Of a stretch of DNA of 64,000 nucleotides, positions 9,456-17,837 are shown piece after piece (position 1 is the first letter of the stretch; each line of letters starts with the position of its first letter). Source of the stretch: Sporohalobacter salinus (GTDB lineage: Bacteria; Bacillota; Halanaerobiia; Halobacteroidales; Acetohalobiaceae). The translations under genes were made by a program, and so were the position numbers. The notes below the pieces were generated by a model, which was not told where the DNA came from, did no database searches, and saw nothing but the letters and a program-made list of their open reading frames with translations. The stretch spans positions 62,001-126,000 of the forward strand of contig NZ_JAFBEG010000001.1 in assembly GCF_016908635.1 (NCBI RefSeq). The letters run 5' to 3'.

Positions 9456-9923
9456 ATGGGTATAGGCCCTTCGACTAAAGAAACTACCTTACATCATTTT
9501 AGAGACCCTCTATTAAATGTTGTTTCCGATGATGATGATGTCGATGTAGCTGGAGTAGTCATTGTAGGTACTCCTCAAGATAATAAAGAAAAAATGTTTG
9601 TAGGCAAAAGAGTGGCTAGCTGGTTAGAAGCTATGCGAATAGAAGGAACTATTATTTCAGTAGATGGCTGGGGAAATAGCCATGTGGATTTTGCTAATAC
9701 CATTGAGCAAATAGGCAAAAGAAATATTCCAGTAGTAGGTTTAAGTTTTGTTGGTACTCAGGCTGAATTTGTGGTTACCAATGAGTATATGGATACAATT
9801 ATAGACTTTAATAAGTCTGAAGATGGAATAGAAACTGAAGTAGTAGGAGAGAATAATGTAATTGGTATTGATGCTAAAAAAGCTTTGGCAACTTTGAAAC
9901 TAAAAATGAAAAGGGAGGAATGA
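9456..9923 (+). CDS. prdE: PrdE, homologue of the PrdA small (pyruvoyl) chain without the cysteine
   Basis: A 155-residue protein starting at ATG 9456 after GGGAGG. Its N-terminus MGIGPSTKETTLHHFRDPL matches the PrdA segment CIGPATKETSRHYWREPL that follows the cleavage site, and the rest follows the PrdA small chain (GDGWGN versus EGFGN, HVDFA, KRNIPVVGLSF). The pyruvoyl-forming Cys is replaced by start Met and Gly, so no pyruvoyl cofactor is expected. Together prdD and prdE look like a duplicated prdA split into two genes at the processing point. The name follows the clostridial prd nomenclature. Confidence 0.9.
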   Translation: MGIGPSTKETTLHHFRDPLLNVVSDDDDVDVAGVVIVGTPQDNKEKMFVGKRVASWLEAMRIEGTIISVDGWGNSHVDFANTIEQIGKRNIPVVGLSFVGTQAEFVVTNEYMDTIIDFNKSEDGIETEVVGENNVIGIDAKKALATLKLKMKREE

Positions 9924-9925
9924 CA

Positions 9926-10933
9926 TTGAAATTTAGTAAAAGTATTAGGACAGTGGAGTCTCATACTATGGGAGAGCCGACAAGAATTGTAATTGGGGGG
10001 ATACCTCCTATTTCTAAAGATACGATGGCTAAAAAGAAAGAATATTTAGAAAATAATCTAGACCACATACGAACTGCTTTAATGCATGAACCAAGGGGAC
10101 ATAGTGATATGTTTGGAGCAATAATCACTGCTCCAACTATTGATGAAGCTGATTTAGGAGTTGTGTTTATGGATGGTGGCGGTTACTTGAATATGTGCGG
10201 ACATGGTTCAATTGGCACAGCAGCTGTAGCAGTAGAAACAGGTATGGTGGAACCTAAAGAACCTTATACTGAAGTAAAAATGGAAGCTCCAGCAGGACTT
10301 ATAACTGCTAAAGTTAGAGTGGATGATGGAAGAGCTAAAGAGGTTACTATGACTAATGTAAAATCATTTCTTTATAAAGAAGATGTAGAAATAGAGGTAC
10401 CTAAACTAGGAACTATAACATTAGATATTTCTTTTGGAGGAAGTTTCTTTGCTATAGTAGATTCTAATCAATTAGGAGTGAAAGTAGAGCCAAGTAATGC
10501 AGATAAGCTTATAGATTTAGGAATTAGTATTAGAGAGAAAATTAATGATAATTTAGAAATAAGCCACCCTACGAAAGAATATATAAATACTGTTGATTTA
10601 GTTGAAATATATGATGAACCTTCAAGTTCAGATGCTGATAAGAGAAATGCTGTAGTGTTTGGACAGGGCCAATTAGATCGCTCTCCCTGTGGAACAGGAA
10701 CTAGTGCTAAGTTAGCAACTTTATATGCCAAAGAAGAAATTGGGTTAAAAGAAGAGTTTGTCTATGAAAGTATTATTGGAACAAAGTTTAAAGGAGAAAT
10801 AATTAAGGAAGCTAAAGTGGGAGAATTTGATGCAATAGTTCCTCAAATTACTGGAAGTGCCTATATTACAGGATTTTCTGATTTTGTTATAGATCCTGAA
10901 GACGTACTTAATAAAGGATTTTGCTTAAATTAA
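9926..10933 (+). CDS. prdF: Proline racemase PrdF
   Basis: A 335-residue proline racemase that converts L- to D-proline to feed the reductase. Both catalytic cysteines are visible, in MCGHGSIG and in DRSPCGTGTSA, as in the two-base cofactor-free racemase family; SVESHTMGEP-like N-terminal motif is present as TVESHTMGEP. GGGAGG at 9913-9918 ends one base before the ATG at 9920 but seven bases before TTG 9926, so TTG 9926 is the better start; the ATG overlaps the prdE stop. Last enzyme gene of the prd operon. Confidence 0.92.
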   Translation: MKFSKSIRTVESHTMGEPTRIVIGGIPPISKDTMAKKKEYLENNLDHIRTALMHEPRGHSDMFGAIITAPTIDEADLGVVFMDGGGYLNMCGHGSIGTAAVAVETGMVEPKEPYTEVKMEAPAGLITAKVRVDDGRAKEVTMTNVKSFLYKEDVEIEVPKLGTITLDISFGGSFFAIVDSNQLGVKVEPSNADKLIDLGISIREKINDNLEISHPTKEYINTVDLVEIYDEPSSSDADKRNAVVFGQGQLDRSPCGTGTSAKLATLYAKEEIGLKEEFVYESIIGTKFKGEIIKEAKVGEFDAIVPQITGSAYITGFSDFVIDPEDVLNKGFCLN

Positions 10934-10954
10934 TTCTATTAAGGAGGTAAAAAA

Positions 10955-11845
10955 ATGATTTTGAATGTTGTCTTATCTGTTTTAGGAGGTTTAGGTCTTT
11001 GGTTTGGATTTGAGTTTGGGAAGGATTTAAAGAACAATAGTGATCAATTTGAAGAACATACTGACTGGACTACTGCAGGGTTGATTGGAATGGTAACTAA
11101 CTTCTTTGACACTTTGGGGATAGGGAGTTTTGCTCCTACTACTGCCTTGTTAAGAACATTTGATCAAATAAAAGATCAATATTTACCTGGAACTTTGAAT
11201 GTATGTTGTACTATTCCGGTTATTGCTGAAGCATTTATTTTTATTAGTGTAATTGAAGTCGAAATAGTAACTCTTGTTAGTATGTTAGTAGCAGCAACTT
11301 TAGGTGCCTGGATTGGAGCTGGAGTTGTAGCAAACTTACCAGAAAAGAAAGTGCAGTATGGAATGGCTATTGCTTTATTTGTTACAGCTTTATTTATGTT
11401 TTTAGGTCAGACTGGATTAATGCCGGTAGGAGGAGAAGCTTTAGGGCTGCAAGGAATTAAGTTAGTAGTTGCAGTAGTAGGTAATTTCATTTTAGGAGCT
11501 TTAATGACATTAGGAATTGGACTTTATGCACCTTGCATGGCTTTGATTTATATGTTAGGAATGAGTCCTCGAGTTGCTTTTCCAATTATGATGGGATCGT
11601 GTGCTTTCTTGATGCCTGTAGCTTCAGTCAAGTTTATCAAAGAAGGAGCTTATAATAGAAAAATTTCTTTGGCAATTTCCATTTTAGGTCTTGTTGGAGT
11701 TTTCGTTGCTGCCTATATAGTTAAAAGCTTACCATTAAATATTTTGACATGGTTAGTAATTGGTGTAGTATTATATACTTCTATAACTATGTTTAAAGAA
11801 GCAATAGGAAATGAGGAAGTTAAAGAGGAAGAAGTTGTATCTTAA
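10955..11845 (+). CDS. TauE/SafE-family membrane permease in the prd operon
   Basis: A 296-residue integral membrane protein with about eight hydrophobic segments, starting at ATG 10955 after AAGGAGG, 21 bp behind prdF. The motif NFFDTLGIGSFAPTTALLRTF and the internal repeat around LGIGLYAPCMALIYMLGMSPRVAFPIMMG fit the TauE/SafE (DUF81) family. These proteins often export or import small organic acids or sulfonates. Position suggests movement of proline, 5-aminovalerate or a related solute, but this is inference. A terminator follows at 11860. Confidence 0.8.
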   Translation: MILNVVLSVLGGLGLWFGFEFGKDLKNNSDQFEEHTDWTTAGLIGMVTNFFDTLGIGSFAPTTALLRTFDQIKDQYLPGTLNVCCTIPVIAEAFIFISVIEVEIVTLVSMLVAATLGAWIGAGVVANLPEKKVQYGMAIALFVTALFMFLGQTGLMPVGGEALGLQGIKLVVAVVGNFILGALMTLGIGLYAPCMALIYMLGMSPRVAFPIMMGSCAFLMPVASVKFIKEGAYNRKISLAISILGLVGVFVAAYIVKSLPLNILTWLVIGVVLYTSITMFKEAIGNEEVKEEEVVS

Positions 11846-11859
11846 TTGAAATCACAGGG

Positions 11860-11895
11860 GCCTCCAATTATATTTTAATTTGGAGGCTTTTCTTT
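11860..11895 (+). terminator. Terminator of the prd operon
   Basis: GCCTCCAA and TTGGAGGC pair around a 12-nt AT loop and are followed by TTTTCTTT. Confidence 0.88.
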
Positions 11896-11950
11896 GCTAC
11901 AGAATGTTTTTTAAATTGATTAGTACTAAATTTCACAAAGGAGTGAGATT

Positions 11951-13420
11951 ATGGCACAGAATGATGAACAGTGGGGAAGTAGATGGGGATTTATAGCTGC
12001 TGCTATTGGAATGGCTGCTGGAACCGGAAATATTTGGAGATTTCCTAGAGTCTGCGTAAAGAATGGTGGCGGTACATTTATTATTGCTTGGGTAGTTGCT
12101 TTATTTGTATGGTCTATTCCATTACTCATATCTGAGATGGTAATCGGAAGAAAAGCAAAATTAGGAACAATTGGAGCTTTTAAAAGTTTAGGTAATAAAA
12201 GTGATACTTGGATGGGAGGATGGATAGCCTGGGTATGTATTGGAATTATGGGCTATTATTCAGTAGTAATGGGCTGGACAATAAAATACTTTATTTTAGG
12301 AGTAACAGGAAATCTCACTACTAAAACACATCAAATATGGAGTAATTTCATTTCAAGTCCGGACCAAACTATATTATTTCATTTTGTAGCTATTTTTGTA
12401 TGTACTCTTGTAATCTATAAAGGGGTAACGGAGGGCATAGAAAAGGTTACTAAGATATTAGTTCCTTCGTTGCTTATTATTTTGGTTGTCTGCGCTATAA
12501 GAGCATTATTTTTGCCCGGGTCTCAAGAAGGAATAAATTATTTATTTAATGTAGATCTTGTTAAGCTATTAAGTCCTAAAATTTGGCTTGAAGCTTTTAC
12601 TCAATCTGCATGGTCAACAGGAGCAGGCTGGGGATTTATTATAACCTATGCAGTTTATACTAGAAGAGATGAAGATATAGGAATGAATTGCTTTATTACT
12701 GGATTGGGTAATAGCTTTGTTTCTATAATTGCAGCTTTGGGTATTGTACCAACCATTTTTGCTCTTTCATCTGATAAAGTAGCTATGGAAGCTATAAATG
12801 CTGGTAATACAGGGTTAGCATTTATATATTATCCAAAATTATTTCCTACTATGCCTGGAGGAAAATTTCTAGCTGGATTATTCTTTTTAGCTATGATGAT
12901 GGCAGCACTTACTTCTCTTATAGCTATGTTTGAAGTAGCAGTGAAAAATTTAATAGATTATGGAATGGGAAGACAAAAGGCTTCAATTATTACTGGTTTA
13001 GGAGCATTTATACTTGGGCTGCCTTCAGCATTTAATATTAAAATTTTAAATAATCAAGATTTTGTTTGGGGAGTAGGCTTATTAGTTAGTGGATTATTTG
13101 TAAGTATGTTGATTATCAGATTTGGAGCAGAAAAGCTAAGAAAGAATGAGATTAATATTCCTTCAAATGATTTATATATTGGAAAGTGGTGGACTTGGTG
13201 TATTAGAATAGTTCCTGGAATATTTATTATCTTATTTGGTTGGTGGATTTGGCAGTCGATTTCTTGGTATCCAGAATCTTGGTGGAATCCCTTTAGAGAA
13301 TATAGTCTTGGTACAATTGTTTTACAATATATTATAATTTTAATAGTATTGATTTATAATAATCGTTGGTTTACTAATAATGTAGTTGAAAGCAAAAGTG
13401 ATTCTACTTTAAATAACTAG
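11951..13420 (+). CDS. Sodium-dependent transporter of the NSS (SNF) family
   Basis: A 489-residue membrane protein with about 12 hydrophobic segments. The N-terminal motif WGSRWGFIAAAIGMAAGTGN-IWRFPR is the hallmark sodium/substrate-binding TM1 of neurotransmitter:sodium symporters (LeuT-like). Start ATG 11951 follows AAAGGAGTGAG. It lies just after the proline reductase operon but behind a terminator, so it is probably transcribed separately. Uptake of an amino acid or glycine betaine with Na+ is likely; proline is suggested by context only. Confidence 0.88.
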   Translation: MAQNDEQWGSRWGFIAAAIGMAAGTGNIWRFPRVCVKNGGGTFIIAWVVALFVWSIPLLISEMVIGRKAKLGTIGAFKSLGNKSDTWMGGWIAWVCIGIMGYYSVVMGWTIKYFILGVTGNLTTKTHQIWSNFISSPDQTILFHFVAIFVCTLVIYKGVTEGIEKVTKILVPSLLIILVVCAIRALFLPGSQEGINYLFNVDLVKLLSPKIWLEAFTQSAWSTGAGWGFIITYAVYTRRDEDIGMNCFITGLGNSFVSIIAALGIVPTIFALSSDKVAMEAINAGNTGLAFIYYPKLFPTMPGGKFLAGLFFLAMMMAALTSLIAMFEVAVKNLIDYGMGRQKASIITGLGAFILGLPSAFNIKILNNQDFVWGVGLLVSGLFVSMLIIRFGAEKLRKNEINIPSNDLYIGKWWTWCIRIVPGIFIILFGWWIWQSISWYPESWWNPFREYSLGTIVLQYIIILIVLIYNNRWFTNNVVESKSDSTLNN

Positions 13421-13595
13421 CAATTTTAAAATGTTATAGTGGTTTTAGTTTTATTTAAGCTTAAATAAAACTATATATTCGTTAGAAAATGAAATTTTTT
13501 GCATAATAATTTGATATTTTTAGTAATTAAGTTTAAAATTATATTTAATAGGGGGAATAAGTAATAAATAAAAAATATAAAGGGAGTGATAAATA

Positions 13596-15479
13596 ATGGA
13601 AGATAACAATGAGGTAAAATGGTATAAGAGTTTATTATTTAAAGTTAATGGAAGTATAATTTTTATACTACTTATCTTTATGTTAATATTAGGACTTGTA
13701 GTTAATAATTTTGTATCCGAAGAAATAACCAAAGAAGTTAATAAAAGAAATTTAGAAATAGCTAGTTCTTTAAAACAGCATGCTAATGATTTTTTCAATC
13801 AGGCTGAAAAAACAATTAGATTAGCGTCTAAATTTGATGAAGTTAAAAATAAAAATGAGAAAGAAATTATGGAAACTTTAAAGAAGATAAAGGAAGAATA
13901 TTCTTCTTTTAAATATGTCTATTTAGCAACTCCTGATGGAAAAATGATTATGTATCCTCCAACAGATTTAGGAGCTGATTTTGATCCAACAGAGAGACCA
14001 TGGTATAAGCAAGCAACAAAAAAGAATGAGATAATTTGGACAGATGTTTTTATAGATGCAGGTAGTAATAAAAAAATAATAACTACTGCTATACCCGTAG
14101 AAAATGATGCTGGAGAGTTTGTTGGTGTTTTTGGAGGAGATGTTTCATTAGATAAATTAAGTAAGGCAGTAACTAGTAGAGAGATAGGAAAGACAGGATA
14201 TGCTTATATGGTAAATCAAGAAGGAAAGGTTATTGCTCATCCTAATTCAGATTTAGTTAAAGAAGGGTATAATATTAATCGAGATTTTGATTTTGAATCT
14301 GTATTAAAAGAAGGTAAAGGATCGATAAAGTATCAAGATGCTGATACTAAAGAGAAAAAATTATCTTCATATGTAACTATTGATAGAATGAATGGAGCTA
14401 TTTTTGCTCAAGTTCCTTTTGAAGAAGCTTATGCGGCAAGAGATAACTTAAGAATAATGATTTTAGGAATGAGTTTACTTATTTTAGTTATTTTAGGAGT
14501 GGCTGTTTATTTTATTAATAAAAAATATTTATTAAATCCTGTTAATAAGTTAGTAGAATCTATTTCTAAAATAGCAGAAGGAGATTTGAGTGTAGAGATA
14601 GAAAAGAGAGCTGAAGATGAAATAGGTCAAATAGAGTCAGCTTTAAATAAAATGGTTAATAATTTACTTAATATAATAAAAGGTATATTAGATACTACAG
14701 AAGAATTATCAGCTTACAGTGAAGAATTATCAGCTTCTGCTGAAGAAGGAAATGCTACTGTAGAAGATACTACTCAGTTGATTGAAAATATGTCATCAGC
14801 TATTCAAGAAATTTCAGCTTCTGCTGAAGAGGTAACAAGTTTTGCTCAGGAATCTGCTTCTCAAACTGAGATAGGTAGTGAAAATATTGAAGATACAGTT
14901 AAGAGCATGGAAGAAATTAATCAGGCTGTGACTAAGACTGTAGATATTATTAATAAATTAGATAATGATTCTCAGGAAATTGGACAGATAGTAGAGTTAA
15001 TTACTAATATAGCAGAACAAACCAACTTACTTGCTTTAAATGCTGCAATAGAAGCTGCTCGTGCTGGAGAACATGGGCAAGGTTTTGCAGTTGTAGCAGA
15101 AGAGATAAGAGACTTAGCCGAAGAGACTGCTGATGCTACAAAAGAGATAACTAATTTGGTAAATGAAATTCAGAAGGAATCACAAACTGGTTTAGAAGCT
15201 ATTAAAGAGGTAGAAGAGAAGGCTGAAAAAGGACAGACCATTGCAGAAAAGACTGGTGATGTGTTTGATGAAATTGCTGAGAGTACCGAGGAAACTTCGG
15301 CTCATATTGAAGAAACTGCTGCTTCTACTCAAGATTTAGCAGAAAATAGTGATGAAATTATGGAAGCTGCTAAAGGAATTCGTAACATGTCAGATGAAGT
15401 GACTGATTCTTCACAAGAATTGGCAATTATGGCTCAAAAATTACAAGAATTAGTGGAGAAGTTTAAAGTAGATAAATAA
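13596..15479 (+). CDS. Methyl-accepting chemotaxis protein (dCache type)
   Basis: A 627-residue chemoreceptor. TM1 lies near residues 20-40, followed by an extracytoplasmic double-Cache sensor ([15 protein letters not shown] near 140; [19 protein letters not shown]), TM2 near 288-308, a HAMP domain ([20 protein letters not shown]) and the signalling coiled coil with tip [20 protein letters not shown]. The RPWYK-type signature in the first Cache pocket (ERPWYKQA) is often linked to amino-acid sensing, which would suit a Stickland fermenter. Start ATG 13596 follows AAGGGAG. Transcribed alone; terminator at 15498. Confidence 0.92.
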   Translation: MEDNNEVKWYKSLLFKVNGSIIFILLIFMLILGLVVNNFVSEEITKEVNKRNLEIASSLKQHANDFFNQAEKTIRLASKFDEVKNKNEKEIMETLKKIKEEYSSFKYVYLATPDGKMIMYPPTDLGADFDPTERPWYKQATKKNEIIWTDVFIDAGSNKKIITTAIPVENDAGEFVGVFGGDVSLDKLSKAVTSREIGKTGYAYMVNQEGKVIAHPNSDLVKEGYNINRDFDFESVLKEGKGSIKYQDADTKEKKLSSYVTIDRMNGAIFAQVPFEEAYAARDNLRIMILGMSLLILVILGVAVYFINKKYLLNPVNKLVESISKIAEGDLSVEIEKRAEDEIGQIESALNKMVNNLLNIIKGILDTTEELSAYSEELSASAEEGNATVEDTTQLIENMSSAIQEISASAEEVTSFAQESASQTEIGSENIEDTVKSMEEINQAVTKTVDIINKLDNDSQEIGQIVELITNIAEQTNLLALNAAIEAARAGEHGQGFAVVAEEIRDLAEETADATKEITNLVNEIQKESQTGLEAIKEVEEKAEKGQTIAEKTGDVFDEIAESTEETSAHIEETAASTQDLAENSDEIMEAAKGIRNMSDEVTDSSQELAIMAQKLQELVEKFKVDK

Positions 15480-15497
15480 AAGTGATATTTAATTAAA

Positions 15498-15549
15498 AGA
15501 GGGATCATCCTTAGAAAATTAGATAAAGGATGATTCCTCTAATTTTTTG
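15498..15549 (+). terminator. Terminator after the chemoreceptor
   Basis: AGAGGGATCATCCTT and AAGGATGATTCCTCT pair with one mismatch around an AT-rich loop, followed by AATTTTTTG. Confidence 0.88.
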
Positions 15550-15870
15550 TTTAAAAAATTCTTCAAAAAACCGTAATAAATTATTTATTAACGTCCAAAG
15601 TTAAAGGGGTTGGTTAGCTACTATATAGCTAAAAGAGATAAGCCTGCTGCAACGCCTTTGATAAAAATTAAAAATAAAAAAATAAGTGATTTATTGAAGG
15701 AAATTAATTAAAGTTTTATGTAAAAGAATGAGTAATAAAATAGAAGAATTAAAAATATAAATATTCTGATATTTCAAAGGTTGTTGAAGCATTACAGCAG
15801 AGATTAGAAATTATTAGATGTTAGGCTAATTTTTGAGAGTATGACGAAGGTATAGTTAGATATTATATTT
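15550..15870. other. Gene-poor stretch with possible coding relics
   Basis: No intact gene is seen. An open stretch near 15592-15711 reads without a start codon as KGLVSYYIAKRDKPAATPLI and ends at TAA; near 15730-15823 fragments such as MSNKIEELKI and ISKVVEALQQRLEIIRC lie in different frames. They look like decayed genes, but I recognise no family. Confidence 0.35.
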
Positions 15871-16011
15871 TTACCAAAGTTTATTATAATTAGTGGCATT
15901 ACAATTAGGGCATGGGGGTAATTTATCAACAATATTATCTAGCTTTAGAGTTTCACCGCAATTTTTACATTGATAAGATCCTTTTCCAGGTCTATCACCA
16001 GTTGATGGCAT
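15871..16011 (-). CDS. 46-residue zinc-ribbon protein
   Basis: A very small gene on the minus strand, ATG at 16009-16011, TAA at 15871-15873, with an excellent ribosome site (AAGGGAGGTGA) seven bases upstream. The product has two CxxC knuckles, CKNC and CPNC, separated by about 17 residues, with PPCP before the second, as in rubredoxin-like zinc ribbons of the DUF1451-type. It is probably a cytosolic zinc-binding protein of unknown function. It is flanked by non-coding DNA. Confidence 0.75.
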   Translation of the reverse strand: MPSTGDRPGKGSYQCKNCGETLKLDNIVDKLPPCPNCNATNYNKLW

Positions 16012-16443
16012 AAAATCACCTCCCTTCTTTTACATAATTCTATAGAAGGAGAGGAAACCCTTCAAAATTTGTGGAAAGTAAACTTAGCTTTATTTAGTAG
16101 TTAGTCAATTTGAACCTGCAATTAGAATAGCAATTTAGAATGGATAATTAGGATATATCTTTTAGTAATGGAATAGTTTAGTGATTTTAAGTAGTAAGGT
16201 TAGATGATTGGGGATGATCATGAAATTAAAGATTTAGAAATAATAGAAGCAAGACTATCATAAGGTAGTTTTAGTTTAGAGTAATAGTATATATTTTTGT
16301 TATAATTATGTAATTATGATATTATTTTCTTAATATTTGATGAAATTTGTTAAAGAAAAAGGTCAGGTTAATGAGTGAAAGGAAGAGTGAATGAAAAAAA
16401 GGTAATATTTTAACTAAAAATACTTGAGGTATATAAAAAATAC
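16012..16443. other. Gene-less AT-rich stretch
   Basis: I see no supportable gene. A short frame near 16204-16262 (MIGDDHEIKDLEIIEARLS) ends in TAA and may be the tail of a lost gene. The right part leads into the promoter at 16444. Confidence 0.4.
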
Positions 16444-16472
16444 TTGACAATATTAAGCATGTCCTATAAAAT
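16444..16472 (+). promoter_or_regulatory. Sigma-A promoter of the structured RNA
   Basis: A perfect -35 TTGACA (16444-16449), a 17-bp spacer and TAAAAT (16467-16472, five of six) place the start near 16479. No protein gene lies downstream on this strand before the terminator. Confidence 0.75.
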
Positions 16473-16478
16473 TAACTT

Positions 16479-16786
16479 GAAAGCAGAGGCTTTGACGCAT
16501 AATGCTTGAATGTTCGTCAGAGTTTAGGTAGCTAAGGTTTCATATATGTAACGTATAACTTAGTTAGACATATAATATAATATAAAGGAAGCCAGCCGGA
16601 TAGCTGAGATCCGGCTGGTAGCCCAAAATCCCTTCTGTTCAAGAGAGGAGCTTATCTAGCAGTTCTAAGATTTGTATTAGCAATTCTAAAAGGATAAGTA
16701 AAATCTTAGGATGCATTTTTAACACTCCCTTTCAGTGGAAGGGTGTGACCATCCCTGTGCCAGCAGGAGATGGTCTTCCTTATTTA
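16479..16786 (+). ncRNA. Unrecognised structured RNA of about 308 nt
   Basis: Between the promoter at 16444 and the terminator-like hairpin at 16747-16775 there is no credible ORF but a chain of stems: CTTTGACG/CGTCAGAG (16490-16522, extendable to about 11 bp), TAGCTAAG/CTTAGTTA (16529-16566), a perfect CCAGCCGGAT/ATCCGGCTGG (16592-16618) with loop AGCTGAG, a perfect CTAAGATTT/AAATCTTAG (16665-16709), CACTCCCTT/AAGGGTGTG (16723-16747, one mismatch), and GACCATC-CCTG/CAGG-GATGGTC followed by TTCCTTATTT. It lacks the conserved cores of RNase P RNA, tmRNA, SRP RNA or T-boxes that I know. It could be a highly diverged 6S RNA, a new small RNA, or a riboswitch-like leader that lost its gene. Confidence 0.6.
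16747..16786 (+). terminator. Terminator-like hairpin of the structured RNA
   Basis: GACCATC and GATGGTC (7 bp) enclose CCTG/CAGG with a single bulged A, then TTCCTTATTT. The T tract is interrupted, so efficiency is uncertain. Confidence 0.6.
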
Positions 16787-16816
16787 AAGTATAGCATAAA
16801 ATTGGATGCTAAGTCA

Positions 16817-16862
16817 ATAAAAAGAAATTAACTGTTTATATAAACAGTTAATTTCTTTTTAT
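16817..16862. terminator. Bidirectional perfect 46-bp palindrome
   Basis: A perfect inverted repeat with 23-bp arms centred at 16839/16840, with A runs on the left and T runs on the right, able to stop transcription both from the RNA on the plus strand and from the peroxiredoxin gene on the minus strand. Confidence 0.8.
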
Positions 16863-16949
16863 ATATAATCATAAATACTTATTTTTAGATGATTAAATAT
16901 AAATTGATAGAAGCCAAGTAACAAATAGCTGAATTTCATTACTTGTATT

Positions 16950-17639
16950 TTATTTCTTATTATAGTCTGTATAACATAGATACCAGTCTATACAGTCATA
17001 ACCGGGGCGATTTTCGACTCTTTCTAATAATTGCTGATAAGTTTTTGGTGGGGGTAGTACTACCGGATCATCAGGTTCCCAATTGGCTGGTGTAGCAACG
17101 TTTTTACGATCTGCTAGCTGTAAAGCATCTAGAGTACGTAAAATTTCTGGAATTGAGCGACCAACTTCCAAAGGATAGTAGAAAATATGTCTGATTATGC
17201 CTTGAGGATCAATAATAAAGACTGGTCTAACGGTAGAAGTAGTACTTACTTCTTCGGAAATCATTCCGTAGAGTTTGGCAATTTTTTGATTGGTATCAAC
17301 AACAATAGGAAACGGAATTTCTATTCCAGTTTCTTCGTATATATCGTAAACCCAGGCTAAATGAGCATGAAGAGTTCCAATACTTAATCCTAATAATTCT
17401 GTTCCTCGTTCTTTGAATTTATCGTATGCCTCTGCAAAGGCAATGAATTCAGTAGTTCAAACTGGTGTAAAATCACCAGGATGAGCAAAAAAGACTAACC
17501 AGCTATCACGATAGTCTGAAAGTGATCTTTCCCCAAAAGTTGTTATTGCTGTAAATCCAGGAGCTTCAGCACCAATCTGTGGTAAACATACTCTTGGCGT
17601 TTTGCTTTGATATGAGTTATCTTTCCGTTGATTAGACAT
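16950..17639 (-). CDS. Selenocysteine-containing peroxiredoxin (Prx6/archaeal TPx type)
   Basis: A 229-residue peroxiredoxin reducing peroxides. UGA at 17459-17457 (codon 61) occupies exactly the peroxidatic cysteine in HPGDFTPV-U-TTEF, and the frame then runs on unbroken (AFAEAYDKFKERGTELLGLS) to the stop at 16952-16950. This is recoding, not a nonsense mutation: the rest of the frame is intact, two prd genes in the window also use Sec, and a stem-loop follows the UGA. The C-terminal YDCIDWYLC holds the two cysteines seen in archaeal-type enzymes. Start ATG 17639 follows GGAGGG. Selenol at this site should speed peroxide turnover in an anaerobe. Confidence 0.93.
17427..17442 (-). promoter_or_regulatory. 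Putative SECIS of the peroxiredoxin gene
   Basis: On the minus strand TGCCT pairs with AGGCA around the loop TTGCAG, starting 14 nt after the UGA codon (17459-17457). Confidence 0.6.
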
Positions 17640-17763
17640 TTATTTCCCTCCTTTTCTCATAGTTTTGCGAATATTATATTAAGGAAAAGATAAGAGTGTT
17701 AAATTTTTTATTGAATATTTAAAGAATTCATTTACTTTTTTATTTTAAAGAATAAAGAGTCTC

Positions 17764-17792
17764 TTGAATAAGTTAGTAAAATATTTTATAAT
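17764..17792 (+). promoter_or_regulatory. Sigma-A promoter of the ribose operon
   Basis: TTGAAT, a 17-bp spacer and a perfect TATAAT (17787-17792). The start point falls at the edge of the operator at 17797. Confidence 0.8.
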
Positions 17793-17796
17793 ATAG

Positions 17797-17824
17797 TTGT
17801 AAGCGCTAACGTAATCGTTTACAA
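17797..17824 (+). promoter_or_regulatory. RbsR/CcpA-type operator over the rbs start point
   Basis: TTGTAAGCG and CGTTTACAA are inverted arms with one mismatch, 10 bp apart. Within it, TGTAAGCGCTAACG (17798-17811) fits the cre consensus at 13 of 14 positions. LacI-family repressors (RbsR, CcpA) bind such sites, so autorepression by RbsR, catabolite repression, or both are likely. Confidence 0.75.
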
Positions 17825-17837
17825 TAGGAGTGGTTCT

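Noticed and set aside
9435-9460. Selenocysteine or frameshift readthrough joining prdD and prdE
   Set aside because: The prdD stop is TAA, and prdE has its own GGGAGG site and ATG; the boundary falls at a functional cleavage point.
16651-16709. A firm H-type pseudoknot in the structured RNA
   Set aside because: The two helices cross, but only one nucleotide separates their 3' strands, too short to span an 8-bp helix; alternative folds are more likely.
16444-16786. 6S RNA, tmRNA, RNase P RNA or SRP RNA
   Set aside because: None of the conserved cores I know (for example the tmRNA tag and tRNA-like ends, RNase P GAGGAAAGTCC, SRP GGTCCGGAAGGAAGCAGCC) is present.
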